Positions 8,600 through 17,487 of a stretch of DNA of 64,000 nucleotides are shown here, in pieces. The notes below the pieces were generated by a model. It was not told the DNA's origin and ran no database searches. It was given only the letters and a program-made list of their open reading frames with translations. Source of the DNA: Bin87 sp965203855 (GTDB lineage: Bacteria; Chloroflexota; Dehalococcoidia; Lucifugimonadales; UBA3495); contig CBDBDN010000006.1 in assembly GCA_965203855.1 (NCBI GenBank), forward strand, positions 62,001 to 126,000, given 5' to 3'. Within the stretch, counting starts at the first letter, position 1; each line of letters begins with the position of its first letter. A program made the translations under genes and the position numbers.

Positions 8600-9121
8600 T
8601 TACTGGTTCAGCCCGCGCTGCATTCCGCGCAGATAGCCGGCCTGTCCGCCGTGCTGGTTGACTTCCCAAATCAGCATACGGAACATATCGGCAAGGGCAA
8701 TGGTTTCGCCGCGGCGGTTGGTCATTTGGGTATTGAGCAAGGCATCGTCATCGTGCTGCGCCAGAAAGTCCAGCAGATTGGCGCGGGCGGCATCAGCGTA
8801 TTCCAGCAGCAGAGCTTTGTCGGGACAGCGCCAGCCGGCGAGGTCGTCCACAGTGTAGCCGAAGCCGACGTCCATCGGTTCCGGGTCAAACCCCAGCCGC
8901 TGCGCCCATTCCTGTTGGTACAGCTGCGGTTCCCGCCTGGCCAGCGACTGTACCCACATATCCAGCGCGCGCCCGTAGTGCCAGATGATGAAGCCTATGG
9001 AGTGGCACTGTGCGTTGGGAACGAACTCAATTTCGGCTTGGGTAAGGCCGTCCACATAGCGCGTCAGCCACTCCCAGTTGTTGTCGAAGCACTCTTTGAT
9101 GAAGTTTTGCAAGGCGGTCAT
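8600..9121 (-). CDS. DinB-like metal-dependent protein
   Basis: A 173-residue four-helix DinB/YfiT-type protein. The metal-binding histidines appear as H in FIIWHYGRALD and in EVNQHGGQAGY, the usual pattern of this fold. Family members are thiol transferases or hydrolases of unknown substrate. The gene overlaps the preceding PD-(D/E)XK-like gene by ATGA, so the two are co-translated. Its stop abuts the end of MITE-like copy A. Confidence 0.8.
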   Translation of the reverse strand: MTALQNFIKECFDNNWEWLTRYVDGLTQAEIEFVPNAQCHSIGFIIWHYGRALDMWVQSLARREPQLYQQEWAQRLGFDPEPMDVGFGYTVDDLAGWRCPDKALLLEYADAARANLLDFLAQHDDDALLNTQMTNRRGETIALADMFRMLIWEVNQHGGQAGYLRGMQRGLNQ

Positions 9122-9759
9122 TTAAAACTCCGGGTTGCGGTTGCGGGGTTGATGTTAGATGCGGATTTGACGGCATTGTACGCCGCAGTGATGGCCGGGC
9201 GTAAGTCATCGAAACCTGCCGCTTGGGCGCCAATCCGTTGCAGTCTGCTGATGCCGATAGATTGCTGGCTGCCTACCGCGCGGTCCAGCGTTGTAGTAGG
9301 CAAGATATAAAAAGTCCATTGAGACAAGTCCAGCGGATTGACGGTACTTTGGTCTTGATGGTGGTGCAAGCAAAATACATAGACGTCGGCCCAGCGTTCC
9401 TTTTCGGTAGTCCACGAATTCGTCGCCGCCACCCAAGCCGTCCTGGGGGCGATTCCAAAGCGTGGCCGGTACAGCTTTGGTTGATACCAGGTCTGAATGT
9501 GAGCGGAAGTTTTCACCTCAATTTTGACGCCGTCGGGTGATTGGACATCGTAGGGCGCCCATTCCTCTTGAACGCCGTCCATCGTATCCGCCGCGCCGAC
9601 AGCCAATGCTACCAGGTATTCGCCGAGCGCTCCCCGCACAGTGTTGCTGACCAGGTTAGACCCCATCCATTGCCAGAAATGGAGCAGCGTTGCGCCTTGG
9701 GGCAACGGTTCGTCCCCGGTGCGCCGCTGCGGGATTATCGGCCCCAAAGGATAGCTCAT
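9118..9759 (-). CDS. PD-(D/E)XK nuclease-like protein
   Basis: The 213-residue protein has a restriction-endonuclease-like core: GALGEYLVALAVG, then YDVQSPDGVKIEVKTS, in which D and the E-x-K of EVK fit the PD-(D/E)XK active site. Downstream are strands such as WADVYVFCLHHH. No recognition domain or methyltransferase is adjacent. GGAGGG precedes the ATG at 9759. Its stop overlaps the DinB start. A nuclease function is an inference from the motif; substrate and partner are unknown. Confidence 0.6.
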   Translation of the reverse strand: MSYPLGPIIPQRRTGDEPLPQGATLLHFWQWMGSNLVSNTVRGALGEYLVALAVGAADTMDGVQEEWAPYDVQSPDGVKIEVKTSAHIQTWYQPKLYRPRFGIAPRTAWVAATNSWTTEKERWADVYVFCLHHHQDQSTVNPLDLSQWTFYILPTTTLDRAVGSQQSIGISRLQRIGAQAAGFDDLRPAITAAYNAVKSASNINPATATRSFK

Positions 9760-9774
9760 TGAATGTTCCCTCCG

Positions 9775-10752
9775 TCAGGTTGTCCATACCGGCGGGCGCT
9801 TTTCCAGGAAGGCGGAGATGCCCTCTTTGGCGTCGGCGGCCAGCAGGTTGTCCACCATTACGCCGCTGGCGAACTGATAGGCGTCGGGCCGGGTCATTTC
9901 AATCTGGCGGTAGAAAGCGGCCTTGCCCAATGCCAGCGTATGGGCGCTGGCGGATGCAATCTGCCGGGCCAGTTCCATCGTCTGCGTTTCCAGCGCGTCG
10001 GCCGGCGCGATGCGGCTGATGAGGCCGAAGTCCAGCGCTTCCTGCGCCGATATGGGCCGGCCGGTGAGCAGCATTTCCAGCGCCTTTTTGGGCATCACGG
10101 AACGGGCGACGGCGACGCCCGGAGTAGTGCAGAACAGGCCAATCTGGACGCCCGGCGTAGCAAAGGCGGCGGTATCGGCGGCCACGGCAATGTCGCAAGT
10201 GGCGACCAGCTGGCAGCCGGCGGCGGTGGCCAGCCCCTGCACCTGGGCAATGACCGGCTGGGGCAGCAGCCGGATGGATTCCATCACGCGGGTACAGGCG
10301 TCAAAGACGGCGGCATAGTCGTCGGCATCACCGTTGAGCAGTTCGTTGAGGTCGTGGCCGGAGCTGAACACCGGGCCGTTGGAATTGATGACGACGACGC
10401 GGGCTTCCGGGTTGCGGGCGATTTCGTCCAGCCGTTCCTCCAGGGCGGCCAGAGTGCGGGCGGAGAGGGCGTTGCGCCGCTGCGGGTTATTGAGGGTGAG
10501 GACGGCGATGCCGTCTTTGTCGACGTAGTTGTAGTCGACCGGCAGGGGTTCAATTTCGCCCGGGGCGGTCGGACGAACCTGCGACCGTTCTACGTAGGTC
10601 ACGGCGATGGTATTGCCGGCCGGGGAGAAAAATTCCACTTCGTAAGCGGCGTGCTTGGGGTAAATATGCACCACGGCGCCGACTGCGCCGGCTTTGATGC
10701 CGTCATCCGGCAAGTCGGCGGTGAGCACGATGCTTTCGTGTTCGCGTATCAT
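9775..10752 (-). CDS. DUF4926-enoyl-CoA hydratase fusion
   Basis: Residues 1 to about 65 match the small stand-alone DUF4926 domain (VVL-DLP-GL-AGAVGAVVHIYP, YEVEFF, then VRPT). From about residue 73 the protein is an enoyl-CoA hydratase/isomerase, with ALSARTL, SSGHDLNELL and GLATAAGCQL, which hydrates or isomerises acyl-CoA. The upstream gene is DUF6883, the usual neighbour of free DUF4926. The fusion is in frame over a short linker, so it looks like stop-codon loss joining two neighbours, or a real fusion. The effect on either domain is unknown. Confidence 0.8.
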   Translation of the reverse strand: MIREHESIVLTADLPDDGIKAGAVGAVVHIYPKHAAYEVEFFSPAGNTIAVTYVERSQVRPTAPGEIEPLPVDYNYVDKDGIAVLTLNNPQRRNALSARTLAALEERLDEIARNPEARVVVINSNGPVFSSGHDLNELLNGDADDYAAVFDACTRVMESIRLLPQPVIAQVQGLATAAGCQLVATCDIAVAADTAAFATPGVQIGLFCTTPGVAVARSVMPKKALEMLLTGRPISAQEALDFGLISRIAPADALETQTMELARQIASASAHTLALGKAAFYRQIEMTRPDAYQFASGVMVDNLLAADAKEGISAFLEKRPPVWTT

Positions 10753-10755
10753 AAA

Positions 10756-11094
10756 TCACCTCTGCGACGGGTAGGCGGACACCAGGCGGGGTTCGTCCGT
10801 GCCGTCAAGGATTATCCAAACGGTTCGGAGGTTAAGGCTGCGCCCATCCGGGGATTCCAGCGCGCCTTCGATGATGAACTTCAGGCCGTGTGGGGTGCGG
10901 ATGGTTTGTATGACCTCATGGCTGGCGCCGTGAGTACGCAGCGCTTGCGCTAAAATTTGCCACTCAGCGCGGTTAAATCCGAATCGGGTCAAGACAACCG
11001 CTTTGCCGCCGCCGTCAGGGTGGTCGGCATCCAATAGGTAGTCCAGGATTTTTGCCGGCGGGATGTAGGCGTTGGCGGCGTTGGGCAAGTGCAT
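10756..11094 (-). CDS. DUF6883 family protein
   Basis: A 112-residue protein with the DUF6883 layout: N-terminal PNAANAYIPPAKILDYLL, then GGGKAVVLTRFGF, and a C-terminal VWIILDGTDEPRLVSAYP. DUF6883 genes commonly precede DUF4926 genes, and here they are 3 bases apart. Some DUF6883 domains are found at the ends of polymorphic toxins, so a toxin-immunity relation is conceivable, but nothing in this sequence shows it. It follows the AlbA_2 gene by 21 bases. Confidence 0.7.
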   Translation of the reverse strand: MHLPNAANAYIPPAKILDYLLDADHPDGGGKAVVLTRFGFNRAEWQILAQALRTHGASHEVIQTIRTPHGLKFIIEGALESPDGRSLNLRTVWIILDGTDEPRLVSAYPSQR

Positions 11095-11115
11095 TATATC
11101 GCCATTAGAATGTAA

Positions 11116-12861
11116 TCAGCAATTCCGCATTGGACGATACTCTACCAGGGAGGAGCGGCCCACGACGGCAATGATGCGTATTAACGCTTGCTCACCGTTG
11201 GCATCGGTGAGCGCTATTTCATCTCCAGGCATGAAATGAACCGGCTGCTGCTGGCCGCCATTGATCGCAATGTTAGCAGCATAAAGACAGGTGCGATCGA
11301 GTGAATCGCGTATCGGGTTTAGTCGTCCTGACAGGCCGGGTATGCAACCCGTACCATCAGGGAAAATAACGGCGCCGCTATCCGGCTGCGGATCAAGTTC
11401 TACAAAAAGCATACCTGTTGCGGGTATCCATTCCGGCTTGATCTGCGCCCGATGGCCGCTCGCAGCTATAAATACGGTCATCGGCAATTGAGCGTCGTAC
11501 AATTCCAGCAACGCTTCGCCATAAGCATCGGTATTTGCGGACTGCCAAGTTTGGTTGGGAAATAAGGCTAGTACCGCGGCGCCGGCAACGGGTCCCTGGC
11601 CGGAACGCACAGAAACGGCAACGACAGCGCCAGTTTGGTCAAGGTTGGCCGCCGGTATGGTAACCCGCAATTCGGCGTCATCAATAAGCTCAAATTGCGC
11701 CGGCCGGCCGGACAATTCCAGCGTTGCGCGCCGGATGATGGCGATGCCGTCGCCGCGCCGTTCCATTAGATATTCCCGGTCGCCGGCGCCGGCAAGGCCC
11801 GCCGCCGGGATGCGCCGGAGGATGGAAGTCAGAGTTTCGTTGCGAGTGGCTTGCCTTTCGCCCATGCTGTCCACCGTCAAGTTGTTGGGCAGACCGCCCG
11901 GAGAGTTGATTTCCACTCGGTTGGAGAACATCGCAATCCTGATGCGGGCGGAATGCACCGAGTAATCACGATGCACGGCTGCGTTGACGATGGCCTCAAA
12001 AAGCGCCGCCTCGCTGTATTGGGGGAAATCCCGTCGGGCGGGCGACTTGACAGCAGCTACTTGCATATTGCGTCGGGCGAATGCGAGTGCTTGTTGTATC
12101 TGTTCCTGTATCGGGCCGTAAATGTCCTGCGCGTCGGTTTGCCCTGACGCTCGGTCATCACCGCGATAGCGCGCAACGGTGATATAAGCGTTGCGAAGCC
12201 ATTGCTCGGGGTTGCGACTACAGATTAGCAGGCCGGACACAGTAGCGCGGGTTGCATTATGTTCGTCCAGCGCCAGCATACCCATTCGCGTCAGCGCGAC
12301 TTCCGGATCGGCGGCGCTGGTAACACTCAGTAAAGGCCGCCAGAGGGATTCGTCCAACGATCCGAAACCGGTATCCGGCACCGGCTGTTCGTCATACCAG
12401 ACGAATCGGGCTTGCCCTCTTTTCTGCGCCAATCGCAAATGTTCATCGCCGACCAGCGGCCTTTTGGAACTGCCCACCCGCTGGTAAATTCCGCCGGGGC
12501 TGGCGTGGGCGGAATAACCCTGCGGTATTTCGGCCAGCAATAAAGGGCTGCCGTCGGGCATTGCAATGCGAAAAACACCTATATTGACGCTGGGTTTGAT
12601 AGAATCCCGCCCGATTTCAACCAGCAGTCGTTCCAAGTTGTCCAGCTGCGTCCTGGACATCATCCCCTGCACTGCGCCGGCATCGGTAACGCCGCACAGC
12701 AGGACGCCGCCGGCATTGGCAAAAGCGCCAATCTCGTCGGCCAGGTCATCACGGCGGGGCGCAACAGGGCGGTCGCCCTGGAATTCAATTTGCTTGAACT
12801 CCCAGGCGCTGTCCTCTCCTAACTTCAGCCGCTGCTGGATTTCGTCTGCGGTGAACAGCAT
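11116..12861 (-). CDS. AlbA_2 (Schlafen) ATP-binding protein
   Basis: A 581-residue protein. The N-terminal AlbA_2 domain has EFKQIEF and the strongly conserved DLADEIGAFANAGGVLLCGV; the centre has an ATPase-like HATPase_c_4 region with EAIVNAAVHRDYS, the hallmark of the Schlafen AlbA_2 type. The C-terminal 200 residues are beta-rich with Ig-like strands and are not assigned. AlbA_2 proteins have been linked to transcription regulation and to defence. Start at 12861 is supported by domain position; the ribosome binding site is weak. It is downstream of an acyl-CoA dehydrogenase by 17 bases. Confidence 0.78.
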   Translation of the reverse strand: MLFTADEIQQRLKLGEDSAWEFKQIEFQGDRPVAPRRDDLADEIGAFANAGGVLLCGVTDAGAVQGMMSRTQLDNLERLLVEIGRDSIKPSVNIGVFRIAMPDGSPLLLAEIPQGYSAHASPGGIYQRVGSSKRPLVGDEHLRLAQKRGQARFVWYDEQPVPDTGFGSLDESLWRPLLSVTSAADPEVALTRMGMLALDEHNATRATVSGLLICSRNPEQWLRNAYITVARYRGDDRASGQTDAQDIYGPIQEQIQQALAFARRNMQVAAVKSPARRDFPQYSEAALFEAIVNAAVHRDYSVHSARIRIAMFSNRVEINSPGGLPNNLTVDSMGERQATRNETLTSILRRIPAAGLAGAGDREYLMERRGDGIAIIRRATLELSGRPAQFELIDDAELRVTIPAANLDQTGAVVAVSVRSGQGPVAGAAVLALFPNQTWQSANTDAYGEALLELYDAQLPMTVFIAASGHRAQIKPEWIPATGMLFVELDPQPDSGAVIFPDGTGCIPGLSGRLNPIRDSLDRTCLYAANIAINGGQQQPVHFMPGDEIALTDANGEQALIRIIAVVGRSSLVEYRPMRNC

Positions 12862-12878
12862 AGCGCCATCTGCCGGCC

Positions 12879-14051
12879 CTACCCCCGCGGCAGCCCCAGC
12901 CCTCTGCTGGCGATGATGTTGCGCTGCACTTCGCTGGTGCCGGCGGCGATGGTGTGAGAGAAGGCGCGCAGCCAGTGTTCCTGCATATCGGCGGCGAGGG
13001 GCGTCCATTTGTCATCGCGAAGGCCGCCGTACATTCCCATGATTTCCAGGCAGGATGCGGTAGTGCGCTGCACGGTTTCGCTGCCGAACACTTTGGACAT
13101 TGACGCCTCTTTGTTGGGCACCAGTCCCTCGCCCTGCATCCAGGCCACATTGTAGGCGATGAGGCGGGCCACTTCGCACTCAATATAGCGGTCGGCCAGC
13201 AGGTTGCGTACCCACGGCTCTCGGCTCAGCGGCTGCCCGTTGCGCGCGACGCCGTCGGCCCACTGGCGGGTGTCGTCCAGATGGCGGCGGGCGGCGGCGG
13301 AGTAGTCAATGCCGGAACGCTCAAAGTCCAGCAGCGTTACCGCCACATACCAGCCCCGGTTCTCCTCGCCGACGATGTTGCGGGCGGGGACACGCACATT
13401 GTCAAAGATGATCTGGTTGAACTCGTGCCGTCCGCCCATATTGATGATGGGGCGCACTTCAATGCCGGGGGTTTTCATGTCCACCAGAAAGAAACTGATG
13501 CCGCGATGCTTGGGGGCGTCGGTATCGGTGCGGGTCAGCAGCATAATCCAGTCGCCCCGGTGTCCCATGGAAGTCCAGATTTTGCTGCCGTTGATGACGA
13601 ATTCATCGCCGTCGCGGATGGCGCGGGTGCTGAGTGAAGCCAGGTCGGAGCCGGATTCCGGTTCGCTGTAGCCTTGGCACCACTGCACTTCGCCCTTGGC
13701 CACGGGCGGCAGATGGGCGGCTTTCTGCTCGTCGGAGCCGTGGATCATGAGGGTAGCGCCCATCATACGGACGCCGAAGTTGTCGCGTCCGGGCGCGCGA
13801 TGGTAAGTCATGGCTTCGTTGAAAATGGCGGTGCGGACGGGGGAAGCAGCTTGCCCGCCGTATTCCTCCGGCCAATGCATCGTAAGCCAGCCGCGGTCGG
13901 CGAGCTTGCGGCGCACGGCCAGGGTGCGCTGCCAGTTGTCATCGCCGGAGCCGCGCTCGCCCAGCTCCCATTCGGGAACATATTCGTCGGAGATGAACTG
14001 CTGCAAGTCGCTCTGAAAAGCGGAGTCTGCGGCGCTGAATTGGAATTCCAT
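12879..14051 (-). CDS. Acyl-CoA dehydrogenase
   Basis: A 390-residue FAD-dependent acyl-CoA dehydrogenase. The family motifs include YSEPESGSDLASLSTRA, the flavin-contact SKIWTSMGHRGDW, and the C-terminal AAGTSEVQRNIIASRGLGLPR. These enzymes introduce a double bond at C2-C3 of acyl-CoA. GGAGATTATC precedes the start. The chain length preference cannot be told. It is adjacent to enoyl-CoA hydratase and SDR genes, which could form a fatty or aromatic acid degradation route. Confidence 0.9.
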   Translation of the reverse strand: MEFQFSAADSAFQSDLQQFISDEYVPEWELGERGSGDDNWQRTLAVRRKLADRGWLTMHWPEEYGGQAASPVRTAIFNEAMTYHRAPGRDNFGVRMMGATLMIHGSDEQKAAHLPPVAKGEVQWCQGYSEPESGSDLASLSTRAIRDGDEFVINGSKIWTSMGHRGDWIMLLTRTDTDAPKHRGISFFLVDMKTPGIEVRPIINMGGRHEFNQIIFDNVRVPARNIVGEENRGWYVAVTLLDFERSGIDYSAAARRHLDDTRQWADGVARNGQPLSREPWVRNLLADRYIECEVARLIAYNVAWMQGEGLVPNKEASMSKVFGSETVQRTTASCLEIMGMYGGLRDDKWTPLAADMQEHWLRAFSHTIAAGTSEVQRNIIASRGLGLPRG

Positions 14052-14110
14052 GATAATCTCCTGTGCGGGGCGAGTTGGGGTTATCTTATCACTGCGTGGG
14101 CGATGGCGGG

Positions 14111-14968
14111 CTACATTTGGCTGTAGCCGCTGCCGGGGCCACGGGTGTCGTCCACGCCCCAGCCCCGGCCTTCGCTGATCCAGCCGAATTCCAGCAGGAT
14201 CTGCTGGCTGTAGCAGACGCGGCCGGTTACTTTGTCCAGTGGTTCCGAGGCCAGCAGCAGGGTGGCCTGCGCCAGCAGTTCGGGCGGTTCGCCGCGCGGG
14301 TCGTCCATACCCTCAACCAGATGGTGAAACACGGTGCCGGGCGTGGGCACTACCAGCGACGGGGCTACGGCCGATACCGAGACGCCGTATTCGTACACTT
14401 CCTGGGCCAGCCCCTGCGAAAAGCGTTCCAAGGCCGCTTTTTCTGCTCCATAGCAGGTGCCATTGTTGGACGGCGCAGCGTAGGGGCCGCGTCCCGGCCC
14501 GACGGCGGCGCCGGAGGATATATTGACGATGCTGCCGGAACGCCGCTCCAGCATATCGCTCAATACCAGCTGGCTGAGGATAAAGGGGGCGTGGAAGTTG
14601 ACCGCCCAAGAGCGCATCCAGCGGCTAACCGGAAAATCTTTGACGGGGAGATAGTAGGTGAGGGCGGCGTTATTCACCAGCACATCCACCGGCCCATAGA
14701 TGCGGCGCGCCTCGTTGACCAGCAGCTCGCAGTCCTCGGGCAGGGATATGTTGGCGGCCACGGGAGTGGCCTGGCCGCCGGCGGCCAGAATGTCGGCTAC
14801 CGTCTTGGCCAGAGAGCCTTCCAGGGGATGATCGCCTTCGTTCACGGTGCGGGCAGCGCAGATGACGCGCGCGCCCTCGGCCGCGAACAGGCGGCTGATT
14901 TCAGCGCCGATGCCGCGGCTGGCGCCGGTTACAATTGCGGTTTTTCCTTCCAGTCTGGGCATTTGCAT
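14111..14968 (-). CDS. Short-chain dehydrogenase/reductase
   Basis: A 285-residue SDR with TGASRGIG, NNAA, the SSGAAV region, and a catalytic Tyr-x3-Lys in CYGAEKAAL. The Rossmann fold would bind NAD(P)H; substrate is unknown. The protein is about 30 residues longer than classical SDRs, with a glycine-rich tail. Its ATG overlaps the stop of the small gene 14968-15186 by one base. Confidence 0.85.
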   Translation of the reverse strand: MQMPRLEGKTAIVTGASRGIGAEISRLFAAEGARVICAARTVNEGDHPLEGSLAKTVADILAAGGQATPVAANISLPEDCELLVNEARRIYGPVDVLVNNAALTYYLPVKDFPVSRWMRSWAVNFHAPFILSQLVLSDMLERRSGSIVNISSGAAVGPGRGPYAAPSNNGTCYGAEKAALERFSQGLAQEVYEYGVSVSAVAPSLVVPTPGTVFHHLVEGMDDPRGEPPELLAQATLLLASEPLDKVTGRVCYSQQILLEFGWISEGRGWGVDDTRGPGSGYSQM

Positions 14969-15186
14969 TACTTCCTTGCGTCGACGATGTCAATATCTGA
15001 TCCGGGTTCCGGTTCGGTGAAAGGCTGGCCGGCCTGCTCTGCTTGCTGGCGGCGGGCGTTCCAATTCCGCCACTGAGACAGCATTTCCTGCCGGCCTATT
15101 GCCACGCCTTCCTGCCGGCCTTCCTCGTGACCTTGAACATGGGCTTCCTCACGGACGCGGTCGGTGTACAGTTTTGCCAGCACCAT
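14968..15186 (-). CDS. Small coiled-coil protein, partial duplicate
   Basis: The 72-residue frame is nearly identical to the C-terminal half of the neighbouring gene (15209-15709): MVLAKLYTDRVREEAHVQGHEEGRQEGVAIGRQE and so on. It lacks the two membrane spans of that gene. The DNA is a direct repeat of about 190 bp, so a local duplication produced it. It may be a decaying gene or a truncated soluble paralogue; it keeps an open frame and overlaps the SDR start. Confidence 0.5.
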   Translation of the reverse strand: MVLAKLYTDRVREEAHVQGHEEGRQEGVAIGRQEMLSQWRNWNARRQQAEQAGQPFTEPEPGSDIDIVDARK

Positions 15187-15208
15187 TGGATCCCTCGCGA
15201 TGTTGCTG

Positions 15209-15709
15209 TTACGGCAGCGGCGTTGCCTTATCGCCCGAACCGGGTTCCGGTTCGGTGAAAGGTTGGCCGGCCTGCTCTGCTTGCTGTCGGCGGACGTTCC
15301 ACTCCCGCCATTGGGCCAGCATTTCCTGCCGGCCTATTGCTACGCCTTCTTGCCGGCCTATTGCCACGCCTTCCTGCCGGCCTTCCTCGTGACCTTGAAC
15401 ATGGGCTTCCTCACGGACGCGGTCGGTGTACAGTTTTGCCAGTACCATTGGTGTGCCCTCCACGATGCCGACTGCGATGGGAAAGGCGATGCCTACCGTG
15501 ATGGCAGCGGCGATGATGACGATTATAACAATTTCCTGCCACGACAGCGGCGGGTTGGCGGCGGTTGCGATGCGCGCATAAGTCAACAGGCCGGCCAGCC
15601 ATATCCACAGGGCGAAAAAGGTCGCCAGAAACCGGCCGGCGCGGTGGACGAAAATGTCCAAGCCGCTGCCGCGCTTCGGGTCGGATTGGCGGTTGTCGGG
15701 ATGCGGCAT
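15209..15709 (-). CDS. Membrane/coiled-coil protein, uncharacterised
   Basis: A 166-residue protein with two probable membrane spans (about 28-48 and 60-84) and a charged helical tail with an internal 8-residue repeat, EGVAIGRQ, present twice here and once in the shorter downstream copy. A proline-rich acidic C-terminus (FTEPEPGSG) follows. No known family is recognised. The ATG lies 3 bases after the panB stop. Confidence 0.6.
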   Translation of the reverse strand: MPHPDNRQSDPKRGSGLDIFVHRAGRFLATFFALWIWLAGLLTYARIATAANPPLSWQEIVIIVIIAAAITVGIAFPIAVGIVEGTPMVLAKLYTDRVREEAHVQGHEEGRQEGVAIGRQEGVAIGRQEMLAQWREWNVRRQQAEQAGQPFTEPEPGSGDKATPLP

Positions 15710-15711
15710 AG

Positions 15712-16545
15712 TCAGGCGTCCAGCAAGTCGGCCAGCACGCTTTCGTTCATTGTGAAACTTTCGGCGGCGGACGGAAAGGCCCCGCTGCGTACATCGGCGG
15801 CGTACTGGCGGAATGCGGCGCCAATGTCATCGGCCAAGTTGGCGTAGCGGCGGGTATGCTTGGGGACAAAATCGGCGAACAGCCCCAGCATATCGTGGAA
15901 CACCTGCACCTGGCCGTCGCAGTCCGGGCCGGCGCCGATGCCGATGGTTGGAATGTCCAGCCGCTGCGTAATCAAGCGGGCTAACGGCGCCGGCACACAT
16001 TCCAGGACTATGGCGTAGGCGCCGGCATCCTGCAAGGCCCGCGCATCGTCCAGCAATCGCTGCGCCGCCGCTTTGGTGCGTCCCTGCACTCGGTAGCCGC
16101 CCAGCGCGTGCACCGATTGGGGCGTCAATCCGATATGCCCCATCACCGGGATGCCGGCGTCCACGATGCGCCGCACCGAACTGGCGACGGCAACGCCGCC
16201 CTCTAACTTAACGGTATGGGCGCCGCCGTCCTGCAACAGACGGCCGGCGTTCCGCAGCGCATCCGATGCGTCAACTTGGTAGGCCATAAAGGGCAGGTCG
16301 GCTACTACCAGCGCCTGCGCGGCGCCGCGGCGCACCATTTGAGTATGGCGCACCATGTCGTCCATCGTAACCGGGATGGTGGAATCGTGGCCCAGCACTA
16401 CCATACCGAGGCTGTCGCCTACCAGCAGGATGGGGATGCCGGCGGCGTCTGCGATGCGGGCCGCAGTATAGTCGTAGGCGGTTACCATGGGAATCTTGGC
16501 CCCGGCCCGCTTCATTTCGGCCAGTTTGCGTATTGTGATAGCCAT
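15712..16545 (-). CDS. panB: 3-methyl-2-oxobutanoate hydroxymethyltransferase
   Basis: The 277-residue sequence matches PanB, the first committed enzyme of pantothenate synthesis, which transfers a hydroxymethyl group from methylene-tetrahydrofolate to 2-oxoisovalerate. The TIM-barrel motifs are clear: MVTAYDYTAARI, the metal ligands in LLVGDSLGMVVLGH (D44) and VVADLPFMAY (D83), and KLEGG later. Length is normal. The preceding gene is a DUF2520 Rossmann protein whose stop is 15 bases away, an arrangement also seen in other genomes and hinting at a role in the pantoate step. Confidence 0.95.
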   Translation of the reverse strand: MAITIRKLAEMKRAGAKIPMVTAYDYTAARIADAAGIPILLVGDSLGMVVLGHDSTIPVTMDDMVRHTQMVRRGAAQALVVADLPFMAYQVDASDALRNAGRLLQDGGAHTVKLEGGVAVASSVRRIVDAGIPVMGHIGLTPQSVHALGGYRVQGRTKAAAQRLLDDARALQDAGAYAIVLECVPAPLARLITQRLDIPTIGIGAGPDCDGQVQVFHDMLGLFADFVPKHTRRYANLADDIGAAFRQYAADVRSGAFPSAAESFTMNESVLADLLDA

Positions 16546-16560
16546 AGCGGTGGGATTGTA

Positions 16561-17469
16561 TCAGTTGGGATGGCGGCCGGCGACTGCCCGGGACAGTTCG
16601 GACAGGGCCGGCTCCGGTACGCCTTTGGCGCGCGCCAGGGGCAGCGAGGCCAGCGTCAGTTCCCGGTAAAGGGGAACCAGCTGCGGAGAGCGCCGGGATA
16701 GCGCCTCGAGATGGGCTGCGACAGTGGCGGCATCGCCGCGCACGGCTGGACCGGTTACGGCGGCCGTTGTGCCGGCGGCGGCTATGGCGTCAATGGTGGC
16801 TTGCGCCAACGGGATGACGGCCTGCCGCGCGGCGTCCGCATCAAGCCCCAGTTCCGTCCATAAGCCGATGGCGGCGTCCAATAAGACAGTTAGATGGCCG
16901 CAGGCCAGCACGGCGCTGGCGTGGTACAGCGGGCGCAGCGCGTCGGGTATGACGATGGCCCGTCCGTCCAGCCGTTCCGCCAGCGCGGGCAGGTAGTCGG
17001 AGAGCCAATCGGTTGCGGACACGGCAAAGGTAACGCCAGACAAGCGGCGCGCCGCCTCTGCCGGGTCGTTGAGACCGGCAAAGGTTTGGAAAGGATGCAG
17101 CGCGCCGACGGCGGCCCCGGCGTCCGCGGCGGCGGCCAGCAGCTCTACCGACGCCGCGCCGCAGCAATGGACTACGCCCTGCCCGCGGTGCCATTTTACG
17201 GCGGCGGCAACTTGGGGGATGGCGGCGTCGGGCGTAGTGATGAATACTAAATCGCAGGCATCGGCGACATCCTGCGCCGTGCTGGCGGCGGTGCAACCGG
17301 AGATGCGCGCAGCCAGCCATTGGGCGCGGGCCGGCGTGCGGCTGGATACGGCGGCAACCGTACTGCCGGCGGCGGCCAGGGCCAATGCCAGGCCGCGCCC
17401 CAGCGTACCGGCGCCGATGAACCCGATGCGGGGTTCGCCAGTGGTAAGGGGTTCGTTATAAGACGCCAT
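16561..17469 (-). CDS. Rossmann-fold DUF2520 dehydrogenase-like protein
   Basis: A 302-residue protein with a GFIGAGTLGRGLA nucleotide motif at 15-27 and the DUF2520 C-terminal helical domain (LYHASAVLACGHLTVLL). HPFQTFA follows the nucleotide-binding domain. The fold is like 6-phosphogluconate or ketopantoate reductases. Its position directly ahead of panB suggests it may supply pantoate in place of PanE, but this is an inference. GGAGAGC precedes the start. Confidence 0.8.
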   Translation of the reverse strand: MASYNEPLTTGEPRIGFIGAGTLGRGLALALAAAGSTVAAVSSRTPARAQWLAARISGCTAASTAQDVADACDLVFITTPDAAIPQVAAAVKWHRGQGVVHCCGAASVELLAAAADAGAAVGALHPFQTFAGLNDPAEAARRLSGVTFAVSATDWLSDYLPALAERLDGRAIVIPDALRPLYHASAVLACGHLTVLLDAAIGLWTELGLDADAARQAVIPLAQATIDAIAAAGTTAAVTGPAVRGDAATVAAHLEALSRRSPQLVPLYRELTLASLPLARAKGVPEPALSELSRAVAGRHPN

Positions 17470-17487
17470 GCAGCTGCTCTCCGTTAG

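Noticed and set aside
7693..8661. 322-codon frame on the plus strand
   Set aside because: Antisense to the iron alcohol dehydrogenase and running into a repeat.
9763..10953. 396-codon frame on the plus strand
   Set aside because: Antisense to the DUF4926-enoyl-CoA hydratase fusion, which has clear family motifs.
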